16,050 nt of DNA from Oscillospiraceae bacterium (GTDB lineage Bacteria > Bacillota > Clostridia > Oscillospirales > Ruminococcaceae): positions 1-16,050 of the forward strand of contig JAEDJF010000028.1 of the NCBI GenBank assembly GCA_016296485.1, given 5' to 3'. Made by a program: the position numbers and the translations under genes. This document shows positions 6,571-13,180 of this stretch, in pieces. The notes under the pieces are model-generated. The model was not told where the DNA came from. It ran no database searches and was given only the letters and a program-made list of their open reading frames with translations. Position 1 is the first letter of the stretch, and each line of letters starts with the position of its first letter.

Positions 6571-7824
6571 TTATTCGTAAAGCGGGAACCGGGCGCAAAG
6601 CTCATTTACGGCAGCTTTTACGCTCTCCTCACTGTTTTCAAAGTCGAAGGTCACCCTTGCGATAAAGTCGGCGACGGCTTCCATTTCTTCCTTTCCGAAG
6701 CCGCGGGTGGTGACGGAAGGAGTTCCGAGGCGGACGCCGCTCGTCACAAAGGGGGATTCCGGGTCGCCGGGAATCATATTTTTATTGGCGGTGATGCTTA
6801 CTTCGTCAAGGCGGCGCTCAAGCTCCTTGCCCGTGACGCCTGTTCCCCGAAGGTCGAGCATCATAAGGTGGTTGTCCGTTCCGTCGGAAACGAGCTTGAA
6901 GCCCTTCGCTTTAAGGGAGCTTGCCAGAACGGCGGCGTTTTCAACGATTTTATGCTGGTATTCTTTAAACTCGGGTTTCAGCGCCTCGCCGAAGCAAACG
7001 GCTTTGGCGGCGATTATATGCTCAAGGGGACCGCCCTGGGTTCCCGGGAAAACGGCCTTGTCCACTTGTTTCGCGTACTTCTCCTTGCAAAGGATAAGTC
7101 CGCCCCTCGGTCCCCGGAGGGTCTTATGGGTGGTGGTTGTCACAATATCGGCGTAGGGCACCGGGGACATATGCTCCCCGGCGGCAACAAGACCGGCGAT
7201 ATGCGCCATATCGACCATCAGATACGCGCCGACCTCGTCGGCAATTTCACGGAATTTCCCGAAGTCTATTGCCCGGGAATAGGCGGAGGCGCCGGCGACT
7301 ATTATTTTAGGGCGGCACTCAAGGGCTATTTTTCTGACGTTTTCGTAGTCGATTCGTCCGGTCTCCTCGGAAACGCCGTAGGGAACAAATTTATAGGTCT
7401 TTCCGGAGTAGTTCACGGGGCTTCCGTGGGTGAGATGTCCGCCCTGGGAAAGGTCCATTCCCATAATGGTGTCGCCGTACTCCGCAAGGGCAAAATAGGC
7501 GGCGAGGTTTGCCTGGGCGCCGGAATGGGGCTGGACGTTGGCGTGTTCAGCGCCGAAAAGCTCGCAGGCTCTTTCCCTTGCGAGGTTTTCAACCTCGTCA
7601 ACGAACTGGCAGCCGCCGTAATATCTATGCTCAGGGTAGCCCTCGGCGTATTTATTGGTGAGCACAGAGCCCATCGCCGCGAGCACCGCCGGAGAAACGA
7701 AGTTCTCGGAGGCTATCAGCTCGATATTTCCGCGCTGGCGGAAAAGCTCCTTTTCCATCGACTCGGCAAGCTCCGGGTCTTTATTTTTAAGAAACCCGAT
7801 AGAATCGGGCATATCGCTATACAT
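6571..7824 (-). CDS. glyA: Serine hydroxymethyltransferase
   Basis: PLP enzyme converting serine and tetrahydrofolate to glycine and 5,10-methylene-THF; the main source of one-carbon units. Cytoplasmic. It has 417 residues from ATG 7824, matching bacterial GlyA. Seen: IELIASENF near the N-terminus, YAEGYPEHRYYGG, PHSGAQAN (phosphate and PLP contacts), MVDMAHIAGL (Asp205, His208), and the PLP-lysine motif TTTTHKTLRGPRGG (Lys234). The C-terminal GVRLGTPSVTTRGF contains the carboxylate-binding Arg. An in-frame ATG at 7833 is only two bases from the AGGAG at 7836-7840, so the ATG at 7824 (spacing 11) is preferred; the difference is three residues. First gene of a probable glyA-rarA transcription unit with its own promoter. 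No riboswitch fits in the ~30-base leader. Confidence 0.98.
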   Translation of the reverse strand: MYSDMPDSIGFLKNKDPELAESMEKELFRQRGNIELIASENFVSPAVLAAMGSVLTNKYAEGYPEHRYYGGCQFVDEVENLARERACELFGAEHANVQPHSGAQANLAAYFALAEYGDTIMGMDLSQGGHLTHGSPVNYSGKTYKFVPYGVSEETGRIDYENVRKIALECRPKIIVAGASAYSRAIDFGKFREIADEVGAYLMVDMAHIAGLVAAGEHMSPVPYADIVTTTTHKTLRGPRGGLILCKEKYAKQVDKAVFPGTQGGPLEHIIAAKAVCFGEALKPEFKEYQHKIVENAAVLASSLKAKGFKLVSDGTDNHLMMLDLRGTGVTGKELERRLDEVSITANKNMIPGDPESPFVTSGVRLGTPSVTTRGFGKEEMEAVADFIARVTFDFENSEESVKAAVNELCARFPLYE

Positions 7825-7860
7825 TGGCAACATCTCTCCTATACAAAATTATCCTTATAA

Positions 7861-7889
7861 ATTATAAGATAATGAAGATAAAATAGCAA
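7861..7889 (-). promoter_or_regulatory. Promoter of glyA-rarA
   Basis: On the minus strand, -35 TTGCTA (7889-7884), a 17-bp spacer and a perfect -10 TATAAT (7866-7861). The predicted start near 7854 leaves a leader of about 30 bases. The surrounding DNA is A/T-rich, which lowers certainty. Confidence 0.7.
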
Positions 7890-7943
7890 GGTATTTATCG
7901 ACAAAGAACGACAGAATTTTTTTATTTTTTCTTTCTATTTCCT

Positions 7944-7971
7944 TTTACAAAACGATAACTTATGCTATAAT
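7944..7971 (+). promoter_or_regulatory. Promoter of lipid kinase gene
   Basis: TTTACA (7944-7949), a 16-bp spacer and a perfect TATAAT (7966-7971), followed by AAGGAG ahead of the ATG at 8008. It diverges from the glyA promoter with about 55 bp between the two -35 elements. Confidence 0.75.
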
Positions 7972-8007
7972 ATTATATTATGTGTCTTAAAGAAGGAGTC
8001 CGTTAAA

Positions 8008-8934
8008 ATGAATTACGTATTTATAATAAATCCGGTCGCCGGCAAAGGCGGGCAATCGGACAATATTGCTCATGAAATACGGGAATTTTTCGCGAACCGC
8101 GAAGAGAACGTTCACGTCTATCTCTCCAAATGTCCCGGCGACGCCATTCGTTTCGGCAAGGAATATCCCATTCCCGAGGGCGAGGAGGTCTGCTTCGTTG
8201 CCTGCGGCGGCGACGGAACCTTTTACGAGGTCGTGAACGGCGCCTTCGGGCGCCCCGGCGCGAGCTTCGCTATTTACCCCTGCGGCAGCGGCAACGACTT
8301 CATTAAGACCGTCGGCGGAACAAAAGAGGATTACCTCAGCCTTGAAAAGCTCGTAAACAGCAAGGTCCACGTCTATGACGCAATCGAGTGCAACGGAAGA
8401 ATCTGCTCCAATCTTTGCGACATCGGTATCGACTCCATCATCTGCGACAGAATAAATTACTACAAAAAAATTCCCGGCGTTTCCGGTCCTATGGCTTACA
8501 ATATCTCAACGGCGGTGACCGTTTCCTCCCTTGCTTTCAAAAAAGGCGGATACCCCATGAGCATCACCCTTGACGGAAGCGAAAAAATCGACGGAAGATT
8601 TATGCTCCTCGTCTTTGGAAACGGAAAGGTTTACGGCGGCGGCTATCACCCCGTTCCCGACGCCCAGCTTGACGACGGACTTATTGATTTCTGCGCCGTA
8701 AGAGAGGTTGGGCTCGCCCGCCTTGCGAAAATCATCGGCATATATAAAGCCGGAAAGCACGTCGGAAACCCGAAATTTGACGACATTCTCACCATGGACC
8801 GCTGCACCGCCGCGCACGTTGAAAGCCCGGTGGACCTCACGGTCTGCGTTGACGGGGAAATCTTTAAGAGCAAGAGCGTCGATATAAAGATTCTTCCCGC
8901 TTCCCTTCCCTTCCACGTTCCGGATTTTGATTAA
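8008..8934 (+). CDS. Diacylglycerol kinase family lipid kinase (DagK/YegS-like)
   Basis: Soluble lipid kinase of the DAGK catalytic family, which typically phosphorylates diacylglycerol at the membrane surface to phosphatidic acid and returns it to phospholipid synthesis. It has 308 residues, the normal size for bacterial DagK/YegS/BmrU proteins. Seen: N-terminal INPVAGKG, the nucleotide-binding CGGDGTFYEVVNG (GGDGT at 67-71), the PCGSGNDF motif (92-98), and the C-terminal sandwich with VYGGGYHPVPDAQLDDG, which holds conserved family residues. Bacterial homologues differ in substrate (diacylglycerol, sphingosine, other lipids), so the exact lipid is uncertain. ATG at 8008 follows AAGGAG with proper spacing. 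Own promoter and own terminator, hence monocistronic. Confidence 0.94.
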   Translation: MNYVFIINPVAGKGGQSDNIAHEIREFFANREENVHVYLSKCPGDAIRFGKEYPIPEGEEVCFVACGGDGTFYEVVNGAFGRPGASFAIYPCGSGNDFIKTVGGTKEDYLSLEKLVNSKVHVYDAIECNGRICSNLCDIGIDSIICDRINYYKKIPGVSGPMAYNISTAVTVSSLAFKKGGYPMSITLDGSEKIDGRFMLLVFGNGKVYGGGYHPVPDAQLDDGLIDFCAVREVGLARLAKIIGIYKAGKHVGNPKFDDILTMDRCTAAHVESPVDLTVCVDGEIFKSKSVDIKILPASLPFHVPDFD

Positions 8935-8949
8935 TACATAAAAATCGGG

Positions 8950-8976
8950 GCGGCTCCTTTTCGGAGCCGCTTTTTT
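8950..8976 (+). terminator. Terminator of lipid kinase gene
   Basis: GCGGCTCC (8950-8957) pairs with GGAGCCGC (8963-8970) around loop TTTTC and is followed by six T residues. A classic Rho-independent terminator 15 bases after the stop codon. Confidence 0.95.
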
Positions 8977-9041
8977 CCGTTTTAAAAACCGTTTTATTTA
9001 TGAAAAAAGATGAAAGATATTATTAACTTTTTCAAAAAGGT

Positions 9042-9070
9042 TTGCTTTTAAGGAACAAAAAAACTATAAT
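9042..9070 (+). promoter_or_regulatory. Promoter of the RING-like/DUF2628 gene
   Basis: TTGCTT (9042-9047), a 17-bp spacer and a perfect TATAAT (9065-9070), about 42 bases before the chosen ATG at 9112. The in-frame GTG at 9076 would lie at or before the transcription start, which argues against using it. Confidence 0.75.
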
Positions 9071-9111
9071 AAAATGTGGAAAAATATGCTTTAAAGCTGA
9101 AAGGATACACT

Positions 9112-10107
9112 ATGGGAAATTTTATTAACGCCGAATGTCCCTACTGCGGCAGGAAATTTGCCGAGGGCGACGATATTGTTGTCTGTCCCGAGTGCGGCAC
9201 GCCGCACCACAGGGATTGTTATAAGGAGCACGGAAGCTGCGCCAACGAGGAGCGCCACGGAAGCTTTGAATGGGGCTTCGTGCCACCGAAAAAGGGCGAG
9301 CCTGCGGCAAGCCAAAGCGCCGCAAACGAGCAAAACCCAGCCGCCTGCCCTAACTGCGGAGTTTTAAACCCCGCGGGGGCGCGCTACTGCGTTGGCTGCG
9401 GAGCGCCGCTCGGCAGCTTCGGTCCCGGGGGGCGCGCCGGCGGTCCTACCCCGGAGGAGGCCTTCCGGGAGGAGCGCGAAAGAGTTTTCACCCAGGCTTT
9501 TTCGGGAACAAATTTCGAGGGCGTCTCCCCGAAAGAGGCGGCGCAGGTCATACGCACCAACATTGAATATTTCCTTTTCCGCTTTCGTTCCTTCGCAAGC
9601 GGACGCAAAGCCGACGTCAACTTTTCCGCCTTCCTCTTTTCGTACTTCTATCTTTTCTACCGCAAGATGTACGGGCTCGGACTGGCGGTATTCATCGCGA
9701 ACACCGTTTTAAGTATTCCCTCCCTGCTGCTCAATATTATGACCATACAGGAGATGTACGTTGAACAGGGGCTTCTTTCCCGGATAATCTGGAACGTCCC
9801 GCACCAGGAGGAGCTGATGGTTTTCGCCCTCATCGCCAGCGTTTTCACCTGGTTTATAAGAATCGGGCTGATGCTTTTCTTTAACCGCCTTTACTATTCA
9901 AAGGTTATAAACACAGTCAAGAAGACCAGGGACGGTCTTGAAGCCGGCGGCGCCGCCATTGACGAAATCTCCTACTACGGTACCCTTCGCAAAAAGGGCG
10001 GCACCAGCATGATAATCCCGATTATACTTTTCGCTCTGCTGATGCTCGGGAGCTTCTGCATCGCGGGCTGGATAGTCACTTCGCCCTATTTCACTCTCTT
10101 TCAGTAA
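9112..10107 (+). CDS. RING-like zinc finger plus zinc-ribbon membrane protein (DUF2628-like)
   Basis: Unknown function; 331 residues. The N-terminus is a prokaryotic RING-like double zinc site: Cys9, Cys12, Cys25, Cys28, His32/33, Cys36, His40 and Cys43. A Gly/Ala/Gln-rich linker follows, then a compact zinc ribbon CPNC...CVGC (79, 82, 93, 96). The C-terminal half resembles DUF2628: NFSAFLFSYFYLFYRKMYGLG leads into hydrophobic segments at ~186-209, ~236-258 and ~299-322. The soluble zinc domains probably face the cytoplasm. ATG at 9112 is chosen over GTG 9076 because AAGGA sits six bases upstream and the promoter fits. It is a single gene between two terminators. Zinc-ribbon membrane proteins of this kind are widespread in Clostridia without assigned roles; protein quality control or envelope assembly would be guesses. 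Confidence 0.85.
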   Translation: MGNFINAECPYCGRKFAEGDDIVVCPECGTPHHRDCYKEHGSCANEERHGSFEWGFVPPKKGEPAASQSAANEQNPAACPNCGVLNPAGARYCVGCGAPLGSFGPGGRAGGPTPEEAFREERERVFTQAFSGTNFEGVSPKEAAQVIRTNIEYFLFRFRSFASGRKADVNFSAFLFSYFYLFYRKMYGLGLAVFIANTVLSIPSLLLNIMTIQEMYVEQGLLSRIIWNVPHQEELMVFALIASVFTWFIRIGLMLFFNRLYYSKVINTVKKTRDGLEAGGAAIDEISYYGTLRKKGGTSMIIPIILFALLMLGSFCIAGWIVTSPYFTLFQ

Positions 10108-10109
10108 AC

Positions 10110-10137
10110 AAAAAAGCGGCTTTCGAGCCGCTTTTTT
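10110..10137 (+). terminator. Terminator with TTCG tetraloop
   Basis: GCGGCT (10116-10121), loop TTCG, AGCCGC (10126-10131), flanked by six A and six T residues. It starts immediately after the stop codon of the zinc-finger membrane protein gene. The UUCG-type loop makes it especially stable. Confidence 0.95.
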
Positions 10138-10187
10138 ATTTGTCTTTGCCTTTCCGAAAAATATTTGGAAACATAAGTTTTTTATTC

Positions 10188-10216
10188 TTGACAAGCTATT
10201 ATTATATTGTTATAAT
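10188..10216 (+). promoter_or_regulatory. Consensus promoter of rpsF-ssb-rpsR
   Basis: A perfect TTGACA (10188-10193), a 17-bp spacer and a perfect TATAAT (10211-10216). The predicted start near 10223 leaves a leader of about 78 bases before rpsF. This strength is expected for a ribosomal-protein operon. Confidence 0.93.
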
Positions 10217-10222
10217 AAACAA

Positions 10223-10300
10223 TGTTGCTTTATGACTAAATATAGCGACCATCCTTGCTCCGCAGCGCGGGGCCAAAGTCCAAAAGGAGGTGTATCAAAG
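10223..10300 (+). promoter_or_regulatory. rpsF leader, possible S6:S18 autoregulatory element
   Basis: The leader contains a foldable core: CCTTGC (10253-10258) can pair with GCGGGG (10267-10272, two T-G pairs) around a loop with CCG at 10260-10262, and GAC (10247-10249) can pair with GTC (10278-10280). Known S6:S18 leader motifs upstream of rpsF in many bacteria carry a CCG trinucleotide presented by a stem. Position and CCG agree, but I could not align it to the model, and the stems are short. Confidence 0.35.
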
Positions 10301-10594
10301 ATGGCAAAGATCTCTCAGAGCTACGAAACCGTTATGGTTTTCAGCTGCAAAAATGAGGAAGCGATCCCTGCTCTCGTTGAAAAGTTCAAATCCCTTATCG
10401 CTGAAAACGGTACTATCGACAGCGTTGAGGAATGGGGCAAACGCAGACTCGCTTATCCCATCAACTACGAGACCGAAGGTTATTACGTACTGGTTAACTT
10501 CACCAGCGCTCCTTCCTTCCCGGCAGAGCTCGACCGTATTTACAACATCACTGACGGCGTTATCCGTTCCCTGATCGTTGCAAAAGCAGAATAA
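10301..10594 (+). CDS. rpsF: 30S ribosomal protein S6
   Basis: Small-subunit protein that binds S18 as a heterodimer in the platform of the 30S subunit. 97 residues, normal length. Seen: ISQSYETVMVFSCKNEE at the N-terminus, the central VEEWGKRRLAYPINYETEGYY, which is the most conserved S6 segment, and a C-terminal LDRIYNITDGVIRSLIV. ATG at 10301 follows AAAGGAGG ten bases upstream; an in-frame ATG at 10232 has no ribosome binding site and would add non-conserved residues from the leader. First gene of the conserved rpsF-ssb-rpsR operon. The protein probably represses its own mRNA together with S18, as in relatives. Confidence 0.98.
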   Translation: MAKISQSYETVMVFSCKNEEAIPALVEKFKSLIAENGTIDSVEEWGKRRLAYPINYETEGYYVLVNFTSAPSFPAELDRIYNITDGVIRSLIVAKAE

Positions 10595-10606
10595 GGAGGA
10601 AATCCT

Positions 10607-11071
10607 ATGAACAAAGTGGTACTTCTTGGAAGGCTGGCTGCAGATCCGGAGCTTCGCCAGACCGGCAACGGAATTTCCGTTACAAGCTTCACCATTGCTG
10701 TTGACCGCCAGTATTCAAAAGGCGCGGACCGCCAGACCGACTGGATTGACATCGTCGCATGGAGGAACACCGCCGAGTTCGTCTGCAAATATTTCCAGAA
10801 GGGTTCCCCCATCATCGTCGAAGGTTCGCTTCAAACAAGACTTTGGGAGGACAAAGCCGGACAGAAACGCAAATCCGTTGAAGTCCAGGCAGACAATATC
10901 GAGTTTGTCCCGAGAACCAAAGACTCCGGCGCCGGCGCAGCCGCTCCCGCTTTCCATAACACCGAAAGAAACGAGTTCGCTCCGCCCATCGCCGACCCCG
11001 CACCCGTTGTTTTCTCTTCGGGTGAAGTCGAAGACTTTACCGTCATTGACGACGAGGATCTCCCTTTCTGA
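10607..11071 (+). CDS. ssb: Single-stranded DNA-binding protein
   Basis: Tetrameric OB-fold protein covering single-stranded DNA in replication, repair and recombination. 154 residues. The OB domain covers ~1-105 with the hallmarks MNKVVLLGRLAADPELR at the start, TDWIDIVAWRNTAEFV, and IIVEGSLQTRLWEDKAGQKR. A low-complexity Ala/Pro-rich linker follows, then the acidic tail DDEDLPF at the very end, the docking site for partner enzymes. RarA, encoded in this window, is one known partner in bacteria. AAGGAGG overlaps the rpsF stop region, and the ATG comes 12 bases after that stop, so the two genes are cotranscribed and probably coupled. Confidence 0.98.
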   Translation: MNKVVLLGRLAADPELRQTGNGISVTSFTIAVDRQYSKGADRQTDWIDIVAWRNTAEFVCKYFQKGSPIIVEGSLQTRLWEDKAGQKRKSVEVQADNIEFVPRTKDSGAGAAAPAFHNTERNEFAPPIADPAPVVFSSGEVEDFTVIDDEDLPF

Positions 11072-11118
11072 GAAATCCCGAGCTAAAATTAACTGAAAAT
11101 CTATAAGGAGGATTTATC

Positions 11119-11373
11119 GTGGAAAGATCTGAACGTCCGGAAAGACCCATGAACCGCAACCGCCGCAGCAGAAAAAAAGTCTGCGCGTTCTGCGTTGATA
11201 AAATTACCGACATCGATTACAAAGATGTTCCCCGTCTGAGAAGATTCCTCTCCGAGAGAGGCAAAATCATTCCCAGAAGAGTTACCGGAACCTGCGCACG
11301 CCATCAGCGTCAGCTGACTACCGCTATCAAACGCGCACGTCATCTCGCATTCCTTCCCTACGTTTCCGACTGA
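11119..11373 (+). CDS. rpsR: 30S ribosomal protein S18, zinc-binding form
   Basis: Small-subunit protein and partner of S6. 84 residues, with the conserved core KITDIDYKDVPRLRRFLSERGKI and C-terminal GTCARHQRQLTTAIKRARHLAFLPY. Cys22, Cys25, Cys59 and His62 form the C+ zinc-binding set (CAFC and CARH); many bacteria also keep a zinc-independent paralogue, none of which is seen here. GTG at 11119 is supported by AAGGAGG at 11105-11111 with a 7-base spacer; Met11 would be too far from it. The N-terminus is Arg/Glu-rich. Last gene of the operon; a strong terminator follows 25 bases later. Confidence 0.98.
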   Translation: MERSERPERPMNRNRRSRKKVCAFCVDKITDIDYKDVPRLRRFLSERGKIIPRRVTGTCARHQRQLTTAIKRARHLAFLPYVSD

Positions 11374-11398
11374 TTTGGGAAATAAGGAACAAAAAATT

Positions 11399-11426
11399 AC
11401 GCCCCGCCGAAAGCGGGGCGTTTTTT
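11399..11426. terminator. Bidirectional terminator, rpsR / DUF3021 gene
   Basis: ACGCCCCGC (11399-11407) pairs with GCGGGGCGT (11413-11421) around CGAAA and is followed by T residues on the plus strand. A run of A just before it (11391-11396) provides a T run for the convergent minus-strand operon that ends at 11429. Confidence 0.93.
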
Positions 11427-11428
11427 GT

Positions 11429-11899
11429 TTATAATTTTTCTTCTTCGCTGTTTTCCCTTACCTTTTTGTTGAGCTGCTCAACGCGCCGCTTCACCGAAAA
11501 GTACAGAACGAGCCAAATGACCAAGTATATTCCGAAAAAAAGTCCGAAATAGGCGATTATCCCCGAAAACGAGCGGTCCATCCAGCGAAGGAGATACGCT
11601 ATCGGAAGGGACGCGACGGAGCAAACGGCGAGATGGGTCGCCGTCTGGCGAAGAAGGCTCCAGCTTTCGTTTTCCCAAATTGCGGAGGCCCCGCCCCAGG
11701 CGGCGCCGTAGAGCAAAGAGAACACCGTCTGAAGCAGTACGGCGTTGAGCTCGCTCCCGCAGTCGGCGGCAAGCTGGGGCACCACGGCGTAATAGTTTCC
11801 GTCCCCTACGACAAACGAAATTATTATAGTTATGGCTACGCTTATCGCGACCCCCTGGGGCGCGCCGAGAAGGCTTCGCGCCAAAACTTTCTTTTTCAT
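11429..11899 (-). CDS. DUF3021-type four-helix membrane protein
   Basis: Small integral membrane protein of about 156 residues, resembling the DUF3021 family. Four hydrophobic segments are visible: VAISVAITIIISFVV near the N-terminus, a second beginning NAVLLQTVFSLLYGAAWG, a third around HLAVCSVASLPIAYLL, and a fourth AYFGLFFGIYLVIWLVLYF. It ends in a charged, Glu/Lys-rich cytoplasmic tail. ATG at 11899 follows GAGG at 11911-11908; an in-frame GTG at 11908 with AGGA upstream is an equally possible start three codons earlier. It begins at or just after the stop of the LytTR gene, so the pair is an operon. In known LytTR two-gene systems, such as HdrRM and BrsRM of Streptococcus mutans, the membrane partner restrains the regulator; the same role is inferred here. 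Confidence 0.85.
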   Translation of the reverse strand: MKKKVLARSLLGAPQGVAISVAITIIISFVVGDGNYYAVVPQLAADCGSELNAVLLQTVFSLLYGAAWGGASAIWENESWSLLRQTATHLAVCSVASLPIAYLLRWMDRSFSGIIAYFGLFFGIYLVIWLVLYFSVKRRVEQLNKKVRENSEEEKL

Positions 11900-11909
11900 A
11901 TTTTTCACC

Positions 11910-12350
11910 TCATATTCCTAAAACCTGTTTGATTTTTGTGACGTAGCGCCTTGAAACGTAGGTCACCGTCCCGTTTGACAAAGTTACGCAGATAGTTCCG
12001 GTAAAACTCAAATCGAAGCCCCGGACCTTTTTAAGGTTGATTATCTCCGAATTTGATATTCTTACGAAAGCGCTTTTGTCGAGCCTTTCCTCTAGCTCGT
12101 AGAGCCGCTGGCGGAGCAAAAAATCCCCGCGCGGCGTTTCCGCAATAACTTTTCCCGCCGAAGCGAAAACCCGAAAGATGTCCTGCTGCTCAAGAATTTC
12201 AAGGGTATCGCCCCGAAACCCGGCAATAACCGGCGGCGCTTCGCCCGAAAGCTTTTTTAAAACGCCGCTCACCTCGTCGGTCATTTTGTTTGTAATAAGC
12301 AGGATTTTCGGCTCCCCACAGGAGGGGTCGATTTTTACTTCAATTTTCAT
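11910..12350 (-). CDS. LytTR-domain DNA-binding regulator without receiver domain
   Basis: 146-residue transcription regulator. The LytTR DNA-binding domain spans ~50-146: EILEQQDIFRVFASAGKV, LLRQRLYELEERLDKSAFVRISNSEIINLKKV, and a C-terminal SNGTVTYVSRRYVTKIKQVLG, which is the typical family ending. The first ~45 residues form a short alpha/beta segment, too small for a response-regulator receiver, so activity is unlikely to be set by a histidine kinase. ATG at 12350 follows AGGCGG. It is cotranscribed with the downstream DUF3021 membrane gene. Its own promoter is preceded by two 9-bp direct repeats 21 bp apart, the classic LytTR binding geometry, so positive autoregulation is likely. Confidence 0.93.
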   Translation of the reverse strand: MKIEVKIDPSCGEPKILLITNKMTDEVSGVLKKLSGEAPPVIAGFRGDTLEILEQQDIFRVFASAGKVIAETPRGDFLLRQRLYELEERLDKSAFVRISNSEIINLKKVRGFDLSFTGTICVTLSNGTVTYVSRRYVTKIKQVLGI

Positions 12351-12375
12351 TTTTCCGCCTCTTTTCTTTGGTTAC

Positions 12376-12404
12376 AGTATAGCAAAAACGAAAAATGCTT
12401 TCTA
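12376..12404 (-). promoter_or_regulatory. Candidate promoter of the LytTR-DUF3021 operon
   Basis: On the minus strand, -10 TATACT (12381-12376) is clear, while the position 17 bp upstream (12404-12399) reads TAGAAA, a very poor -35. A weak -35 with operator repeats just upstream suggests an activator-dependent promoter. The start would be near 12369. Confidence 0.55.
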
Positions 12405-12414
12405 TAGACTTTAT

Positions 12415-12444
12415 ACAGACGGTCGTTTTTTTAGCTCAAACGGT
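12415..12444 (-). promoter_or_regulatory. LytTR-type direct-repeat operator
   Basis: On the minus strand ACCGTTTGA (12444-12436) and ACCGTCTGT (12423-12415) are direct repeats separated by exactly 12 bp, a 21-bp or two-helical-turn period. AgrA, ComE and related LytTR proteins bind pairs of 9-bp repeats with this spacing. The nearer repeat ends ten bases upstream of the weak -35 of the LytTR gene. It also lies 18 bp upstream of the divergent promoter at 12463. Confidence 0.65.
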
Positions 12445-12462
12445 CATCCGAAGCGAAAATTC

Positions 12463-12491
12463 TTTACAACCCCTTGATTTTGCGCTATAAT
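12463..12491 (+). promoter_or_regulatory. Promoter of cytidylate kinase-like gene
   Basis: TTTACA (12463-12468), a 17-bp spacer and a perfect TATAAT (12486-12491), about 35 bases before the ATG at 12526. It looks strong without an activator. Confidence 0.82.
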
Positions 12492-12525
12492 TTTAGTAAC
12501 AGAGCTTTGAAAGGAGATGCAGAAA

Positions 12526-13140
12526 ATGATCATCACCATAGGAAGGCAATTTTGCAGCGGCGGAAGCGAGATTGGGCGCAAACTTTCCGAAAGGCTCGGA
12601 ATCCCCTATCACGACAAAAACCTTTACGAATACGCGGCAAAAAGCAGCGGACTCAGCGAAAATTACGTCCGCCAGGTTGAGGAAACGCCTACCAGCAGCT
12701 TCCTCTATTCCATGGCAATGTACCCTTACACCGAGTTCGGCGCGGACAATATGATTCCGAACGGCATTGTAATCACCGCCGACCAAAGCAATTTTATCCT
12801 TGAAAAAGCAAAGGAAGGTCCCTGTATTTTCGTCGGAAGATGCGCCGACGACGTGCTCAAAAACAGGAAGGACGTGCTCAACGTTTTTGTTTACGCGGAT
12901 ATGGAAAGCCGCGTAAAGCGGGCGATGGAACGGTACAATATCTCCGAAAAAGAAGCAATGAAGTCCATTAACCAGACGGACAAATGCCGCGCGTCCTATT
13001 ACAATATGAACTGCACGAGAAAAAAGTGGGGCATGAAAGAGAGCTACCACCTCCTTTTGGACAGCGGAACCCTCGGAATCGACGGCGTCGTCGACGTAAT
13101 CGAAAGAGCCTACCGCTCCATGGAGGAGAAAAACAAATAA
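12526..13140 (+). CDS. Cytidylate kinase-like family protein
   Basis: 204-residue protein of the cytidylate-kinase-like family (P-loop NMP-kinase fold) common in Firmicutes, exact substrate unknown. Seen: N-terminal ITIGRQFCSGGSEIGRKLSERLGIPYHDKNL, where the usual P-loop GxxGxGKS/T is replaced by a G-rich loop without the canonical Lys, a feature of this family; CIFVGRCADDVL; the lid-like FVYADMESRVKRAMERY; and the C-terminal TDKCRASYYNMNCTRKKWG, the most diagnostic motif. ATG at 12526 is chosen: AAGGAG lies nine bases upstream, whereas the in-frame ATG at 12517 abuts it. Single gene with its own promoter and a two-way terminator. It is a second-copy type kinase, unlike the essential cmk that usually neighbours ribosomal or hemolysin genes. 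It may respond to the LytTR operator in its upstream region. Confidence 0.88.
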   Translation: MIITIGRQFCSGGSEIGRKLSERLGIPYHDKNLYEYAAKSSGLSENYVRQVEETPTSSFLYSMAMYPYTEFGADNMIPNGIVITADQSNFILEKAKEGPCIFVGRCADDVLKNRKDVLNVFVYADMESRVKRAMERYNISEKEAMKSINQTDKCRASYYNMNCTRKKWGMKESYHLLLDSGTLGIDGVVDVIERAYRSMEEKNK

Positions 13141-13149
13141 TTGACCGTT

Positions 13150-13179
13150 AAAAAAGCGGACGCCAAGGCGTCCGCTTTT
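13150..13179. terminator. Bidirectional terminator, kinase-like gene / ABC operon
   Basis: GCGGACGCC (13156-13164) pairs with GGCGTCCGC (13167-13175), flanked by six A on the left and four T on the right, so it serves both convergent transcripts. The innermost pairs probably open to give a CAAG-type loop. Confidence 0.92.
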
Positions 13180-13180
13180 G

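Noticed and set aside
6340..7860. 506-codon plus-strand open frame
   Set aside because: It is antisense to glyA and the start of rarA, which carry full family motifs. The long shadow frame results from codon bias; its protein is low-complexity Gly/Val-rich with no recognisable domain.
7825..7860. Riboswitch ahead of glyA
   Set aside because: The predicted leader is only about 30 bases and shows no glycine or THF riboswitch features.
10232..10300. In-frame upstream ATG of rpsF
   Set aside because: No Shine-Dalgarno site, and the added residues do not resemble S6; the ATG at 10301 has a perfect one.
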